Below, one piece after another: positions 7,964 to 18,085 of a DNA stretch of 64,000 bases. The notes beneath the pieces were generated by a model. That model saw nothing but the letters and a program-made list of their open reading frames with translations, had not been told where the DNA came from and did not search any database. The translations under genes and the position numbers were made by a program. Positions within the stretch are counted from its first letter, which is position 1, and each line of letters begins with the position of its first letter. Source of the DNA: CAYQUO01 sp964420835 (GTDB taxonomy: Bacteria; Chloroflexota; Anaerolineae; Anaerolineales; Anaerolineaceae); NCBI GenBank assembly GCA_964420835.1, contig CAYQUO010000012.1:1-64000 (forward strand), given 5' to 3'.

Positions 7964-9391
7964 ATGAAAGCAGATACGAACCTGCATAAGCCATTATCAT
8001 GGAGATTATCCCCTGCTGAACGCAAAACCGCCCTTCTGATTGGCGATATTGCCGCCACCCTGGCCTCATTACTCCTTGCAATATACATTTGGGATATAAA
8101 AGACACCTGGATGACGATTTCCTGGGCATTCATCCAGCAACGCATCCCATTTTGGTATTTTTTATTACCGGTTTTTTGGCTATTAATGTTAACCGGGTTA
8201 TATGATCTTCGACGCGCCAGCAGTTTCGATGAAACATTAAAAGGTATTGGAATTGCCGCAGGCATCAGTCTTGGTCTTTATCTCCTGGTATTCTTCCTTT
8301 CGGAGCCGAATTCGCTGCCCAGGCTTGGTGTGGCAATTTTTATGATATCGGCCTCATTGTTAACTTTCTTATGGCGCTTGATATATATTCAGGTTTTCAC
8401 TGCTCCGTTATTCATGAGGCGAGTTTTGATCGTTGGGGCCGGACGAGCAGGCAGCACATTGGTAAAAATCGTTGATGATATAAATCCACCACCGTTCTCC
8501 CTGATTGGGTTGATTGATGATGATAAGAAGAAGAAGGGAAAACAAATAGGAAATCATCCAGTCTTGGGTGGAAGCGATATTATTGTTGATACGATAAAGA
8601 AACAAAATATTACTGACTTGGTCTTTTCCATTTCAGGCGAAATAGACAATCAAACCTTCGAGGCTTTAATCAATGCTGAAGAAATGGGCATCCAAGTAAC
8701 AACCATGCCTGTTATCTATGAAGAATTACTGGGCAGGGTGCCCATCTTTCTTCACAAATCTGATTGGATACTTCGCTCCTTTCTGGATGAGGTTCATGCT
8801 GCACAATCATACGAAACACTAAAAAGAGCCGTGGATATTCTTGGAGGTATTGTTGGTATTATCATTTTCTTATTGTTGTTGCCTGTAATGGCATTAGGTA
8901 TTGTTCTAACCAGTGGTTTCCCGGTGTTCTACTCACAAATTCGGTTGGGAAAAAATGGAAAAGAGTATCGAATTTTAAAATTCCGCACGATGCATCAAGA
9001 TGCAGAAAAAGATGGAAAGGCAATACCTGCCAGTGAAAACGATGAGAGAATTACTGCCATAGGAAGAATATTGCGAAAAAGCCATTTGGATGAGTTTCCC
9101 CAATTCATCAATGTGCTGCGAGGGGAAATGAGCCTTGTAGGACCGAGATCTGAACGTCCGGAGCTTGTAAGCAAATTGCAACAAGAAATCCCCTTTTATC
9201 GAGCAAGATTGCTTGTCCGTCCAGGCTTAACTGGCTGGGCTCAGATCAATTATGGGTACGCTGCCTCTATAGCTGCAAACGCCACCAAGTTGGAATATGA
9301 CCTGTATTACATCAAGCATCGTAATCTGATGCTGGATGCATCAATAGTACTACGTACATTTGGGGCAGTAATTGGATTTAAAGGCAGATAG
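7964..9391 (+). CDS. Polyprenyl-phosphate sugar-1-phosphate transferase (exopolysaccharide initiating enzyme)
   Basis: It transfers a sugar-1-phosphate to the lipid carrier to start a polysaccharide repeat unit. Residues 20-150 hold about four membrane helices; 'VLIVGAGRAGS' starts a Rossmann-like CoA-binding domain; a further membrane helix and the catalytic bacterial sugar transferase domain follow ('KFRTMHQDAE', 'LRKSHLDEFPQFINVL', 'MSLVGPRSE', 'RPGLTGWAQ'). I chose the Met at 7964 (475 residues); an upstream in-frame Met at 7877 would overlap the glycosyltransferase gene by 68 bases and adds no domain. The architecture is WbaP/WcaJ-like. The sugar cannot be read from sequence. Confidence 0.9.
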   Translation: MKADTNLHKPLSWRLSPAERKTALLIGDIAATLASLLLAIYIWDIKDTWMTISWAFIQQRIPFWYFLLPVFWLLMLTGLYDLRRASSFDETLKGIGIAAGISLGLYLLVFFLSEPNSLPRLGVAIFMISASLLTFLWRLIYIQVFTAPLFMRRVLIVGAGRAGSTLVKIVDDINPPPFSLIGLIDDDKKKKGKQIGNHPVLGGSDIIVDTIKKQNITDLVFSISGEIDNQTFEALINAEEMGIQVTTMPVIYEELLGRVPIFLHKSDWILRSFLDEVHAAQSYETLKRAVDILGGIVGIIIFLLLLPVMALGIVLTSGFPVFYSQIRLGKNGKEYRILKFRTMHQDAEKDGKAIPASENDERITAIGRILRKSHLDEFPQFINVLRGEMSLVGPRSERPELVSKLQQEIPFYRARLLVRPGLTGWAQINYGYAASIAANATKLEYDLYYIKHRNLMLDASIVLRTFGAVIGFKGR

Positions 9392-9401
9392 AGAATAGCG
9401 A

Positions 9402-11288
9402 ATGAAGGGCATTACAAACATCAGGAACCGGTATATTTTTCTCGGTGATCTAATTCTGATCCCGGTTTCTGTCCTCGGAAGTTATGCGCTTCGCCTCGAA
9501 CTGGGTGGTGCTTTTTTGTTCTTCCTCCCCTCTGCTTATTGGATGATTGGGGTTTCCATAATTGTGAAACCTGTTGTTTTTTATTTCTTCGGGCTTTACC
9601 GGCGGATGTGGGTTTATGCAAGTACCTCTGAACTGAAAATAATCCTTGCAGCGGTGTCTACTGCGTCAGTATTAGTATCATTAGCCATGATCATCGCATT
9701 CACACAAAAGGCGTTCATTGGTTTCCCGCGTTCTGTTCTGGTGATCGATTGGTTGCTTTCCATGATTCTGGTGGGCGGGCTTAGACTTCTTATGCGATTG
9801 CTGGCGGAAATTCGATCCACCAACAATGGAATAACCCAGGCGACAAAAAAGGCATTGATAGTCGGGGCAGGTGATGCCGGGGCAATGGTTGTACGTGAGC
9901 TTGCCAAAAATCCCCAACTGGGTCTTCAACCCGTGGGCTTTTTGGATGACAACCCAGCCAAACAAAGGCAACAGATATTTGGTGTTCCGGTGGTTGGACT
10001 TGTGGATGACCTGGCAAAGATAATTGACAACAAGCACATAAATGAGGTGATCATCGCCATTCCAAGTGCGCCTGGAAGAGTCGTCAGGGTAGTTGCAGAC
10101 ATCTGCAGGAAGAAGGGGATTTCTTTTCGCACCATCCCTGGTATTTACGAACTTCTGGGCGGAAAGGTGAGTATTAGCCGACTTCGGGAAGTGGATATTT
10201 CCGACCTTCTTCGAAGGGAACCGGCACATGTTCAGGATACCAAGGTTGGGGAGATCATTCAAGGCCGGATCGTATTGGTAACCGGAGCTGGTGGCTCCAT
10301 TGGCCGTGAATTATGCCGGCAGATAGCACAATGGCAACCACATGAAATCGTGCTGTTAGGCCACGGGGAAAATTCCATTTATGAAACACTTGCAGAGATG
10401 AAAGAAAATTACACGGGAATCAGGATATCACCAGTTATTGCCGATATTCGAGACCGAGTAAGAATTAATCATGTCTTTACTGAATATGACCCCAATCTTG
10501 TATTTCATGCTGCAGCACATAAGCATGTTCCTATGATGCAGGTGAATGTTGAGGATGCAATTACAAATAATATTGAAGGCACGCAAAATATTGTCAGGGC
10601 TGCAACAAAACATGATATTGAACGACTGGTAATGATATCTACCGATAAAGCGATCAAACCCATCAATGTAATGGGCGCTACAAAGCGGATTGCAGAGATG
10701 ATTGTTTTGGATGTAGCGCAAAAGTATCATAAAGATTTTACAGTTGTACGATTTGGGAATGTTTTGGGAAGCCGGGGTAGTGTTGTTCCATTGTTTAAAA
10801 GTCAAATCGCCCGGGGGGGGCCTATTACGGTAACTCACCCGGACATGCAAAGATATTTTATGACGATCCCTGAGGCTGTTTACCTTGTATTGCAGGCTGC
10901 GAGTATGGGTGAGGGAGGAGAAACCTTTGTGCTCAATATGGGACAGCAAGTCCGCATATTAGATCTCGCAGAAGATCTTATCCGTCTATCCGGGCTTGAA
11001 CCCGGCAGGGATATAGAAATTATGTTTACAGGTGTTCGTCCGGGAGAGAAGATCAGTGAAGATCTTTGGGATGAAAAGAACCTGTTTCAGCCAACCGAAC
11101 ATCCGGATGTATACAAAGCAGTGGGGGAAGAAATTTTAAAAGGCAGTGAATTGCAGTCAACAGTTAAAGAGCTTCTTCGGCTGACGAATGAAGGTGACCC
11201 ACAAGCGATTGTTGAACTGTTAGACCATAAAATACCCGATGCAGCCGTGGGTTCAACCCCTTCTCTTGAGATTCTATCAATCGACTGA
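9402..11288 (+). CDS. CapD/PglF-type nucleotide-sugar 4,6-dehydratase
   Basis: This 628-residue membrane protein probably converts UDP-GlcNAc (or a relative) to the 4-keto-6-deoxy sugar used in surface glycans. Four N-terminal membrane helices are followed by a CoA-binding-like Rossmann domain ('ALIVGAGDAGAMVVREL') and then the SDR dehydratase domain with 'VTGAGGSIGREL'. The 'STDKAIKPINVMGATKR' segment carries the modified catalytic region typical of CapD, FlaA1 and PglF, where the usual Tyr is absent. It sits 10 bases after the sugar transferase, and its stop codon shares a base with the next start, so the cluster is translationally coupled. Confidence 0.9.
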   Translation: MKGITNIRNRYIFLGDLILIPVSVLGSYALRLELGGAFLFFLPSAYWMIGVSIIVKPVVFYFFGLYRRMWVYASTSELKIILAAVSTASVLVSLAMIIAFTQKAFIGFPRSVLVIDWLLSMILVGGLRLLMRLLAEIRSTNNGITQATKKALIVGAGDAGAMVVRELAKNPQLGLQPVGFLDDNPAKQRQQIFGVPVVGLVDDLAKIIDNKHINEVIIAIPSAPGRVVRVVADICRKKGISFRTIPGIYELLGGKVSISRLREVDISDLLRREPAHVQDTKVGEIIQGRIVLVTGAGGSIGRELCRQIAQWQPHEIVLLGHGENSIYETLAEMKENYTGIRISPVIADIRDRVRINHVFTEYDPNLVFHAAAHKHVPMMQVNVEDAITNNIEGTQNIVRAATKHDIERLVMISTDKAIKPINVMGATKRIAEMIVLDVAQKYHKDFTVVRFGNVLGSRGSVVPLFKSQIARGGPITVTHPDMQRYFMTIPEAVYLVLQAASMGEGGETFVLNMGQQVRILDLAEDLIRLSGLEPGRDIEIMFTGVRPGEKISEDLWDEKNLFQPTEHPDVYKAVGEEILKGSELQSTVKELLRLTNEGDPQAIVELLDHKIPDAAVGSTPSLEILSID

Positions 11289-12280
11289 TGGCTATTGTTA
11301 CACCCCAGGATTGGGATCATTTTGTGGAACAAAAACCAGAGGCGCATTTGCTTCAAAGTCCGCAATGGGGAGAATTAAAATCGCGGTTTGGCTGGCGTCC
11401 GGTTCATTTTATAGTAAATAATTGTGGCGCACAGGTTCTGATTAGAGATCTAACACCAATATTTTCCATTGCCTATATACCTAAAGGCCCAGTTGGTACA
11501 GAATGGGCTTTGCTATGGCCTGAAATTGACCTCTTTTGCCGAAGGCATCGTACGGTTTTCCTGAAGGTGGAGCCTGATGTAATTGACAGTGATTGGGAAC
11601 ATTATGGACATTTCTTAACAGGTTTTCGGCGTAGCAATATGACCGTTCAGCCACGTCGGACCATTTCGATCAATCTTCGCGGAACAGAACAAGAATGGCT
11701 TTCCCGGATGAAACAGAAAACCCGTTATAACATCCAGCTTGCCAGGAAAAAGGAAGTGATCGTTAAGCCCTCATCAAATGTTGAAGAGTTTTATGCACTT
11801 TTACTAGAAACGGGTACCAGGGATGGTTTTGGTGTCCATGTAAAATATTATTATCAATCTGCATTTGACATCTTCTTAAAAAATGAACAGTGTGTCCTGC
11901 TGATAGCCTATTTGGAAAACACCCCGCTTGCCGGAGTGATGGTGTTTTCACGGGGAAAACGGGCTTGGTATTTGTTCGGGGCTTCCAGTGATCGCGAGAG
12001 AAACAGGATGCCTTCTTACTTGCTTCAATACGAAGCCATGAAATGGGCATATGTCAAGGGGTGTATTGAATATGACCTATGGGGTGTTCCGGATGTAAAT
12101 GAAGACGAACTGGAAGCAGTATTTGATAAAAGGAATGATGGATTGTGGGGTGTATATCGTTTTAAAAGGGGTTTTGGGGGTAATGTATTGCGGTCGGCTG
12201 GGGCATACGATAAAGTATATCTACCGACGGTATATTGGTTCTTTCGACTCATGAATAAGGTTCGAAATCAGCTGGTGTGA
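11288..12280 (+). CDS. FemAB-like aminoacyl/acyl transferase, copy 1
   Basis: This 330-residue protein belongs to the FemABX/GNAT superfamily, whose members add amino acids from aminoacyl-tRNA to peptidoglycan stem peptides. It opens with 'HLLQSPQWGELKSRFGW', has the family's central basic stretch 'MKQKTRYNIQLARKK', and ends with 'EYDLWGVPD' and 'YRFKRGFGG', where the second acyltransferase fold closes. The start codon overlaps the preceding stop by one base. It is a close paralog of the next gene. Its place at the end of an exopolysaccharide cluster leaves open whether the acceptor is peptidoglycan or another glycan. Confidence 0.88.
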   Translation: MAIVTPQDWDHFVEQKPEAHLLQSPQWGELKSRFGWRPVHFIVNNCGAQVLIRDLTPIFSIAYIPKGPVGTEWALLWPEIDLFCRRHRTVFLKVEPDVIDSDWEHYGHFLTGFRRSNMTVQPRRTISINLRGTEQEWLSRMKQKTRYNIQLARKKEVIVKPSSNVEEFYALLLETGTRDGFGVHVKYYYQSAFDIFLKNEQCVLLIAYLENTPLAGVMVFSRGKRAWYLFGASSDRERNRMPSYLLQYEAMKWAYVKGCIEYDLWGVPDVNEDELEAVFDKRNDGLWGVYRFKRGFGGNVLRSAGAYDKVYLPTVYWFFRLMNKVRNQLV

Positions 12281-12345
12281 ATAATGGTGCTGTTATTCCT
12301 TCTAAACAACGTCATAATGGCAACGATTGCTGATCAAGGTGGACA

Positions 12346-13485
12346 GTGAGTGTGCACAAGATTACTGACATGACCGATTGGGACACAAGCATTTCGCAGA
12401 TTGGTAATGGCCATTTCTTGCAAACCTCTGAATGGGCACAAGTAAAACAAAACGTCAAATGGGAGAGTCACCCCTATCGATGGCAGGGACCAGATGGCAC
12501 TGTCAAGGCCGCTGCAATGGTCTTGCAAAGAAAAATGGGCTATTGGAGGGGTTATCCCTTTTCTTGGAAGGTGCTGTATGCCCCACGTGGCCCATTGTTA
12601 GATTGGTCGAACCCTCAGTTAAGATCCAGCGTTTTGTATGATTTGGAGTTAATGGCCGGACAGCCAGATGTCCTATTCATTAAAATCGACCCTGATGTAG
12701 TAAAAACAGTTAAGGAAACTGACAGCCTAGAAAAACAGGAATTAATCAACGGCAGGGGCTTGTCTCTAGAATTAACAAGCCGTGGGTGGAAGTATTCTCA
12801 AGAGCAAATACAATTTCCCAATACGCTTATTGTTGATTTACAGTTGAGTGAAAGTGAACTGTTACAGAGAATGAAACAAAAGACACGATATAACATCAGG
12901 TTGTCCAAACGCAAAGGGATACAAGTGAGGCAGGGTGGAGAATCGGATTTCCCCCTGCTTTATAGGATGTATAAAGAAACAGCGAACAGGGATGGTTTCA
13001 TTATCAGACCTCCCGCGTATTATTACAATTCGTGGGGTACGTTCCTGCAGAGCGGAATGGCAAAGATATTAATTGCAGAATATGAAGGATTACCTTTATC
13101 AGGGTTAATCCTATATATATTTTGTAATAGAGCCTGGTATTTCTATGGCATGTCTGGTGGGGAACACAAAGAACGTATGCCAAATTATCTTCTTCAGTGG
13201 GAGGCAATGTTACTGGCAAAAAACCTTGGATGCACAAGTTATGACCTGTGGGGCGCTCCCTCGGTGATGGATGAAAGCGATCCTCTTTGGAAGGTATACC
13301 GTTTTAAGGAAGGGTTTGGTGGAAAATTTGTTGAGACAGTTGGCGCTTGGGATTATTCAACCAAGCCTCTCTTATATAAAACATACACAATTTTATTTCC
13401 TATCATGCAGCGAATGTTGAGAATAAAATCTGGCAGTGCAAGGTTGGGACAAGCAGCCGCTAAAAATGCGCATAGTCATTATTAG
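12346..13485 (+). CDS. FemAB-like aminoacyl/acyl transferase, copy 2
   Basis: It is a 379-residue paralog of the preceding gene, with the same landmarks in the same order: 'FLQTSEWAQVK', 'MKQKTRYNIRLSKRK', 'SYDLWGAPS', 'YRFKEGFGG'. It is longer because of extra sequence near residues 95-160 and a short basic tail. The gene starts with GTG; a second GTG two codons later (12352) sits at better spacing from the AAGGTGG ribosome site and may be the true start. In Firmicutes tandem Fem proteins add successive residues of one cross-bridge (FemX, A, B), so two copies may act in sequence here; this is inference. Confidence 0.87.
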   Translation: MSVHKITDMTDWDTSISQIGNGHFLQTSEWAQVKQNVKWESHPYRWQGPDGTVKAAAMVLQRKMGYWRGYPFSWKVLYAPRGPLLDWSNPQLRSSVLYDLELMAGQPDVLFIKIDPDVVKTVKETDSLEKQELINGRGLSLELTSRGWKYSQEQIQFPNTLIVDLQLSESELLQRMKQKTRYNIRLSKRKGIQVRQGGESDFPLLYRMYKETANRDGFIIRPPAYYYNSWGTFLQSGMAKILIAEYEGLPLSGLILYIFCNRAWYFYGMSGGEHKERMPNYLLQWEAMLLAKNLGCTSYDLWGAPSVMDESDPLWKVYRFKEGFGGKFVETVGAWDYSTKPLLYKTYTILFPIMQRMLRIKSGSARLGQAAAKNAHSHY

Positions 13486-13719
13486 ATCAATTGAAACAGG
13501 ATTTCCCTGTCCTTAAAAAGACAAATTCATTATTATTTTCTTCTATTGTGGGAAACCGTGGGGAAACTGCAAGCTGTTAGTTGCATTGATCGACAAGATA
13601 AAATATAAGAACATTGGTGGGATGCAAGTTTTCAATTTTATCCGGCAAATGGAAAAAGAAGGATTGTTTTTGAATGATCCTGAGTGATCGATTTTGTGTT
13701 AACAAGAAAAGACCGGGTT
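13486..13719. other. Intergenic region between convergent genes
   Basis: These 234 bases separate the end of the polysaccharide cluster from the end of the kinase genes. A small inverted repeat (ACAGG/CCTGT near 13496-13510) lacks a T-run on either strand. No gene or RNA was recognised. Confidence 0.5.
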
Positions 13720-15876
13720 TTATTTTGCCAGTGGCCGCCAATCGGCCTGAAAATCCTCGCCTTCATGTTCTGTCAGGCGTGTAACCTGCCCGCCATTCAT
13801 CAACATTCTATAGATATCAATGTTTCCATTTTGACGGCTTTCAAATAATAGCCAAAAATTATCCGGTGAAAACTTGGGATTCCAGCAAGGCTCCATCGAA
13901 GATACTCGGTTTTCTTTTACACCACGAACACCGATCCTTTTTGCAGCAATCCATGGGAGATCGGGCGAGTGAATGTAGGCCATGGCTTCCATGTTGCCTG
14001 CCCATGCGGCCATGGAAGCTGCGCCTTCCTGCATTGTTGTAAATTCCCGGGGAGAACTCCCATCCGGGTTCATCAACCAGATCTGAAGCCACCCTAGACG
14101 GGTTGTTTCAAAGGCAATGAGGGAGCCATCCGGAGACCAGACTGGACGTTGGTCATTACTGCTCTGGGCAGAGAGGTTTATGGATTGGTTATTTGTCAGA
14201 TTATATATATAAATATGTGGGATACCATCACGAATAGATGTGAACACGATCGAGTTATTGTCCGGAGCCCAATCCGGATCAAAGTCGCCTCCGGGTGTTG
14301 ATACGAGTGGAGTTATATTGCTGCCGTCTGCTTCGGCAATGAAGATACTTGAGCCTTGATAACGATCCTGTCGTTTGGCACAAGGAGATATAAAGGCAAA
14401 GCGCTTTCCATCAGGCGACCAATCCGGTTGACAGGCGCCATCTGGTAATTTTGTCAACTGCCTTGGATCTGAACCATCTGCTTTCATGATGAAAATCTGG
14501 GGTATTCCGGTTCGACTGGAAGCGAACAGAATATCTCCATTTCCACCACCAATCGGGGTTATGGAAGGTGTTGGGGGCAATTCCGACGCTGCTGTGAAAG
14601 TTGCCAGTGCTGGTGTATCTTGAATCGAAGAAACGGCTTCTGTTGTTAATGTTGTTGGAACAAGCGGTTGAAGTTTGGATTCTGCCTGGTATTCTCCGCC
14701 AAGGAAAGTGGTTAGAGTAGAAATATCCAAATGTCTTCCAACAAGGGAAATGATTACACCCAGCCCGCAAATCCCAATTACACCGATAATGATCAGTCCA
14801 ACCGCAAAGCCTCCTATGGATTTTTTCCTCTGTGGCCCAACGGATGCAGGTGGAATTGGTGATGTGTGACCGGGGTCGAAGGAGGATGATAGGGAATGCA
14901 GATCAGGTAATGGATGCGATGGAAGGCTGGATGTTGGTTGTGAGATATCCGATTGCCCAATTATTTCAGCGGGAGTTGGAGCCCCAGATGAAGGTTTTTG
15001 TGTTATCGAAGTGGACCCCATGGGTATATTGAAATGATAATTGGCCATTCCAGTTGTTATTGTTGTGGCGCCGGAACCGCTTTCAATTAATGCTTGTTTA
15101 AAAGCAAGTGCATTGGGGTATCTATCGGCAGGAAAGACTGCCATGGCCCTTTCTATGGCGGATGCAAGCGCTTGCGATATAGCTGGGTTGTGTTTGAGAA
15201 TGGGTGTCAAAATGGTACTGCCAGCAGCCCTTGTCAATCCATCTTCCGGTATTTTCCCAGTCAAGGCTGCATAAAGGGTCGCCCCTAAAGAATAAATATC
15301 GGAACGGCTTTCTGTGCCCTTACCATATTGCTCTGGAGAGGCGTAGCCTGGTGTTAAGGCTTGGGCCCCTGTTGTGGTTTCCTGACCGGTTTTGTCAATT
15401 TTTGCCAGCCCAAAATCAACCAGGTAGATTTCACCTGTCGGGGTGATCTTAATATTGCCGGGTTTTATATCCCTATGGATTATGGGAGGTTTGCGGCTGT
15501 GTAAAAAATCGAGAGCGTCACATATTGCCGTACCGATAATAATTACATCATCTTCGTTAATAAACCCAACCTTTCCCATTCGCTCGCGAAGATCTTCGCC
15601 ATCCACATAATCCATTACAAGGTATTGTCCAATATTTGGATTAATAAAATGATCGGTAACTCGTGGCAGATTAGGGTGCCGGAGGGTGGCCAGGATGGTT
15701 GCCTCGCGTCGGAACTGACGTGTAGATTGGTCTGTGGTAATCAGATTTTCCTTCACGGCAACGGAAATTGCCAAGCTTTCATCTACTGCTTTATAAACAG
15801 CCCCCATTCCACCCTGTGAGATGATCTGTTCTATACGATATCGATTATTTAATAACGAGCCGACTTCCAACGTCAT
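13720..15876 (-). CDS. Ser/Thr protein kinase with PD40 propeller, copy 1
   Basis: This 718-residue transmembrane kinase presumably senses an outside signal and phosphorylates cytoplasmic proteins. The PknB-type kinase domain covers about 1-265: glycine loop 'SQGGMGAVY', catalytic Lys in 'AVKEN', 'HRDIKPGN', a DFG in 'LVDFGLAK' and 'YASPEQYG' in the activation segment. A Ser/Pro/Thr-rich juxtamembrane stretch leads to one membrane helix near 352-377. Outside, residues 445-715 carry repeated TolB-like PD40 blades with the motif 'W(S/A)PDG...IAF'. It lies nine bases after its upstream paralog and is probably co-transcribed from that gene's promoter. Ligand and substrates are unknown. Confidence 0.92.
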   Translation of the reverse strand: MTLEVGSLLNNRYRIEQIISQGGMGAVYKAVDESLAISVAVKENLITTDQSTRQFRREATILATLRHPNLPRVTDHFINPNIGQYLVMDYVDGEDLRERMGKVGFINEDDVIIIGTAICDALDFLHSRKPPIIHRDIKPGNIKITPTGEIYLVDFGLAKIDKTGQETTTGAQALTPGYASPEQYGKGTESRSDIYSLGATLYAALTGKIPEDGLTRAAGSTILTPILKHNPAISQALASAIERAMAVFPADRYPNALAFKQALIESGSGATTITTGMANYHFNIPMGSTSITQKPSSGAPTPAEIIGQSDISQPTSSLPSHPLPDLHSLSSSFDPGHTSPIPPASVGPQRKKSIGGFAVGLIIIGVIGICGLGVIISLVGRHLDISTLTTFLGGEYQAESKLQPLVPTTLTTEAVSSIQDTPALATFTAASELPPTPSITPIGGGNGDILFASSRTGIPQIFIMKADGSDPRQLTKLPDGACQPDWSPDGKRFAFISPCAKRQDRYQGSSIFIAEADGSNITPLVSTPGGDFDPDWAPDNNSIVFTSIRDGIPHIYIYNLTNNQSINLSAQSSNDQRPVWSPDGSLIAFETTRLGWLQIWLMNPDGSSPREFTTMQEGAASMAAWAGNMEAMAYIHSPDLPWIAAKRIGVRGVKENRVSSMEPCWNPKFSPDNFWLLFESRQNGNIDIYRMLMNGGQVTRLTEHEGEDFQADWRPLAK

Positions 15877-15885
15877 GAACAGACC

Positions 15886-17979
15886 TTAATCGGATGAGTT
15901 GATTTTTCCCTTGGGCTGCCAAACCGGGCTGAAATCGAATCCGGGATCTGTTGTTAACCGATGCTTGTTTTCTCCTGTAATATCCATAATGTATACATCA
16001 TGGTTTTTACCATCTGGCCAACTCTCGAAAGTGATCCATTTCATGTCTGGTGATAGTTTTGCTTCTGCTATTGGGCCGGATTCAATATTTACTGGCGGAA
16101 TACGAATTTCTGCACCGGTTCCCCTCTCTTCATAGTTATACCGATACAAAAATGGATAGAACGCTATTTCAGAACTACGACTATAAATTAGAAAGCTGCC
16201 ATCTGAAGACCAATCAGGCCAAAGGTCATTCACATTCCCGCTGCTGCTGAATTGGAATTGCGAAACACCTGTGTCGGATACCATCCAGATATGGTTATAC
16301 AAAATCTTCCGTACAATTGCCAATTGCTTTCCCGTGCGATTCCATGTTGGCATCATATCGGAAAACCGCGTGTCAGATATCTCGGAGATGTTATCAGTAT
16401 CAAAATCATAGATATAAACATGTGGTGTACCGGTCCGAATGGATGTAAAAGCAATACGGTTGCCATCCGGAGACCAGGCAGGATGAAAATCACCCGGCTT
16501 CGATACTGGAAGCATCATCGGATTGTTCCCGTCTTTGTCCAAGATGTAAATTTTTGAGTCGTTGTAAAGGAATTTCTTCGAAGAGCAAGGTGATATTACA
16601 GCAATTTTTTCACCATCCGGGGACCAAACCGGTTGGCAAACTCCTCCAACGATATTGGTTAATTGATCGAGAATATATCCATCCAAATTTACCGACCACA
16701 GTTGATTTGAGCCGGTGCGTTCAGAAACAAAAGTAATGGAACCGCGACCTCCCCCAATTGGGGTTGGAACAACAGGTTTGAATGGAAATTCCTCAATTGG
16801 TGTGGGTTGAAGTGCTGGCGATGTCTTGGCCGGGGTTGTTGCAGAAAGAGGATGATCCAGTGGTAATGTTTGTGTAATTACAGGACTGCTTGTGATCGAT
16901 GGCTTCGGTGGAGGAATCAGCCCATTATTTGCAGAAATCAGCGGTCTGCCAAGAATATAAGCAGCAATTAGAGCGAAAGCAATTAAAGAGATTGTAAGAG
17001 CCCTACGAGGCAATTTTTTAACTTTTGACCTGGGAGAAGTGCCGGGTGGCAAGCCCTGGTTATTGTCCAAGGCATAATATTGGGGTTGACGCGGACTGAT
17101 CTCTCCAATGGACGGCTCTGATTGAACAGGTGGGGGAGTAATAAAAAAACGTGGCCTGGTGATATCAAGCAAGTCACCTGCTTCAAGCAAAGCAATTTTA
17201 AATTCTTCAGCAGATTGATAGCGGTCGTCTGGTTCAATTTCAAGCGCTTTTTCGATAACGGACGTTAGGCGTTTATCAAGTCTTGGTTGAAGTTGTCGAA
17301 GAGGTGTCAGTTTGGATTTCCTGGTTGCGCGTGCCAAACCGTCTTCGGGGATTATCCCGGTAAGTGCTGCATACAATGTGGCGCCAAGGGAATAGATATC
17401 TGTCCTGGCATCCGTTCGGGCCGTACCATATTGCTCTGGGGGAGAATATCCGGGAGTCATTGCCCGGGCACCGGTGGTGGTGGCCTGTGCGCCAGACATG
17501 ATCTTGGCTAAACCAAAATCGACCAGGATGATTTCTCCTTCAGGGGTGATTTTTATATTGCCAGGTTTGATATCCCGGTGGATGATCGGAGGATGTCTTG
17601 AGTGAAGGTATCCAAGCCCATCACACATGGATACCCCGATAAGTACGGTTTCCTGTTCGGGCAGGGTAGTAAGCCGCTCGATCCGTTGACGAAGGTCTTC
17701 GCCATCAACATGTTCCATAATGAGGTATTGACCTTGGTTGGGTATCCCAAAATAATCTCCCACCCTTGGAAGATTTGGATGGCGCAAGCCAGCCAATATG
17801 CTCGCCTCACGTTGGAATTGCCTGGAATAATCTTCGCTAAGATATAAATTTTCTTTTACAGCCACATATACTTTTAGGTGCTCATCCCTGGCACGGTAAA
17901 CAGCCCCCATCCCACCTTGCCCAAGGACAGATACAATTACATAGCGGTTATTTAAAACATAACCCGGTTTAAGTGTCAT
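15886..17979 (-). CDS. Ser/Thr protein kinase with PD40 propeller, copy 2
   Basis: This 697-residue protein has the same architecture as its neighbour: kinase domain at about 1-260 with 'GQGGMGAVYRARDE', 'HRDIKPGN' and 'LVDFGLAK', one membrane helix near 327-350, then PD40 blades at about 425-690 ('WSPDGEKIAV', 'WSPDGNRIAF'). The frame is open upstream to 18036, but I place the start at 17979: 'MTLKPGYVLNNRY' aligns with the paralog's 'MTLEVGSLLNNRY', and the longer form would begin inside the promoter at 18008-18036. It is the first gene of the pair. Confidence 0.92.
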   Translation of the reverse strand: MTLKPGYVLNNRYVIVSVLGQGGMGAVYRARDEHLKVYVAVKENLYLSEDYSRQFQREASILAGLRHPNLPRVGDYFGIPNQGQYLIMEHVDGEDLRQRIERLTTLPEQETVLIGVSMCDGLGYLHSRHPPIIHRDIKPGNIKITPEGEIILVDFGLAKIMSGAQATTTGARAMTPGYSPPEQYGTARTDARTDIYSLGATLYAALTGIIPEDGLARATRKSKLTPLRQLQPRLDKRLTSVIEKALEIEPDDRYQSAEEFKIALLEAGDLLDITRPRFFITPPPVQSEPSIGEISPRQPQYYALDNNQGLPPGTSPRSKVKKLPRRALTISLIAFALIAAYILGRPLISANNGLIPPPKPSITSSPVITQTLPLDHPLSATTPAKTSPALQPTPIEEFPFKPVVPTPIGGGRGSITFVSERTGSNQLWSVNLDGYILDQLTNIVGGVCQPVWSPDGEKIAVISPCSSKKFLYNDSKIYILDKDGNNPMMLPVSKPGDFHPAWSPDGNRIAFTSIRTGTPHVYIYDFDTDNISEISDTRFSDMMPTWNRTGKQLAIVRKILYNHIWMVSDTGVSQFQFSSSGNVNDLWPDWSSDGSFLIYSRSSEIAFYPFLYRYNYEERGTGAEIRIPPVNIESGPIAEAKLSPDMKWITFESWPDGKNHDVYIMDITGENKHRLTTDPGFDFSPVWQPKGKINSSD

Positions 17980-18007
17980 GAATGGTCTGTACCAAACGAG
18001 TTGCCTA

Positions 18008-18036
18008 ATTTTACACAAGAAGCAGGTTATTGACAA
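18008..18036 (-). promoter_or_regulatory. Sigma-70-type promoter of the kinase pair
   Basis: The minus strand reads TTGTCA, 17 bases, TAAAAT, a near-consensus promoter whose -10 box ends 29 bases before the ATG at 17979. It argues against translation from the upstream in-frame Met at 18036. Confidence 0.75.
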
Positions 18037-18085
18037 CGAGATATAGATTACAAGTTGGTAATTTATCGAATTTGAAAGGGCATGC

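Noticed and set aside
13496..13510. Small inverted repeat as a terminator between the FemAB and kinase genes
   Set aside because: Only five base pairs and no T-run on either strand.
17980..18036. N-terminal extension of the second kinase
   Set aside because: It lies within the promoter, adds no kinase sequence, and the paralog starts at the equivalent later Met.
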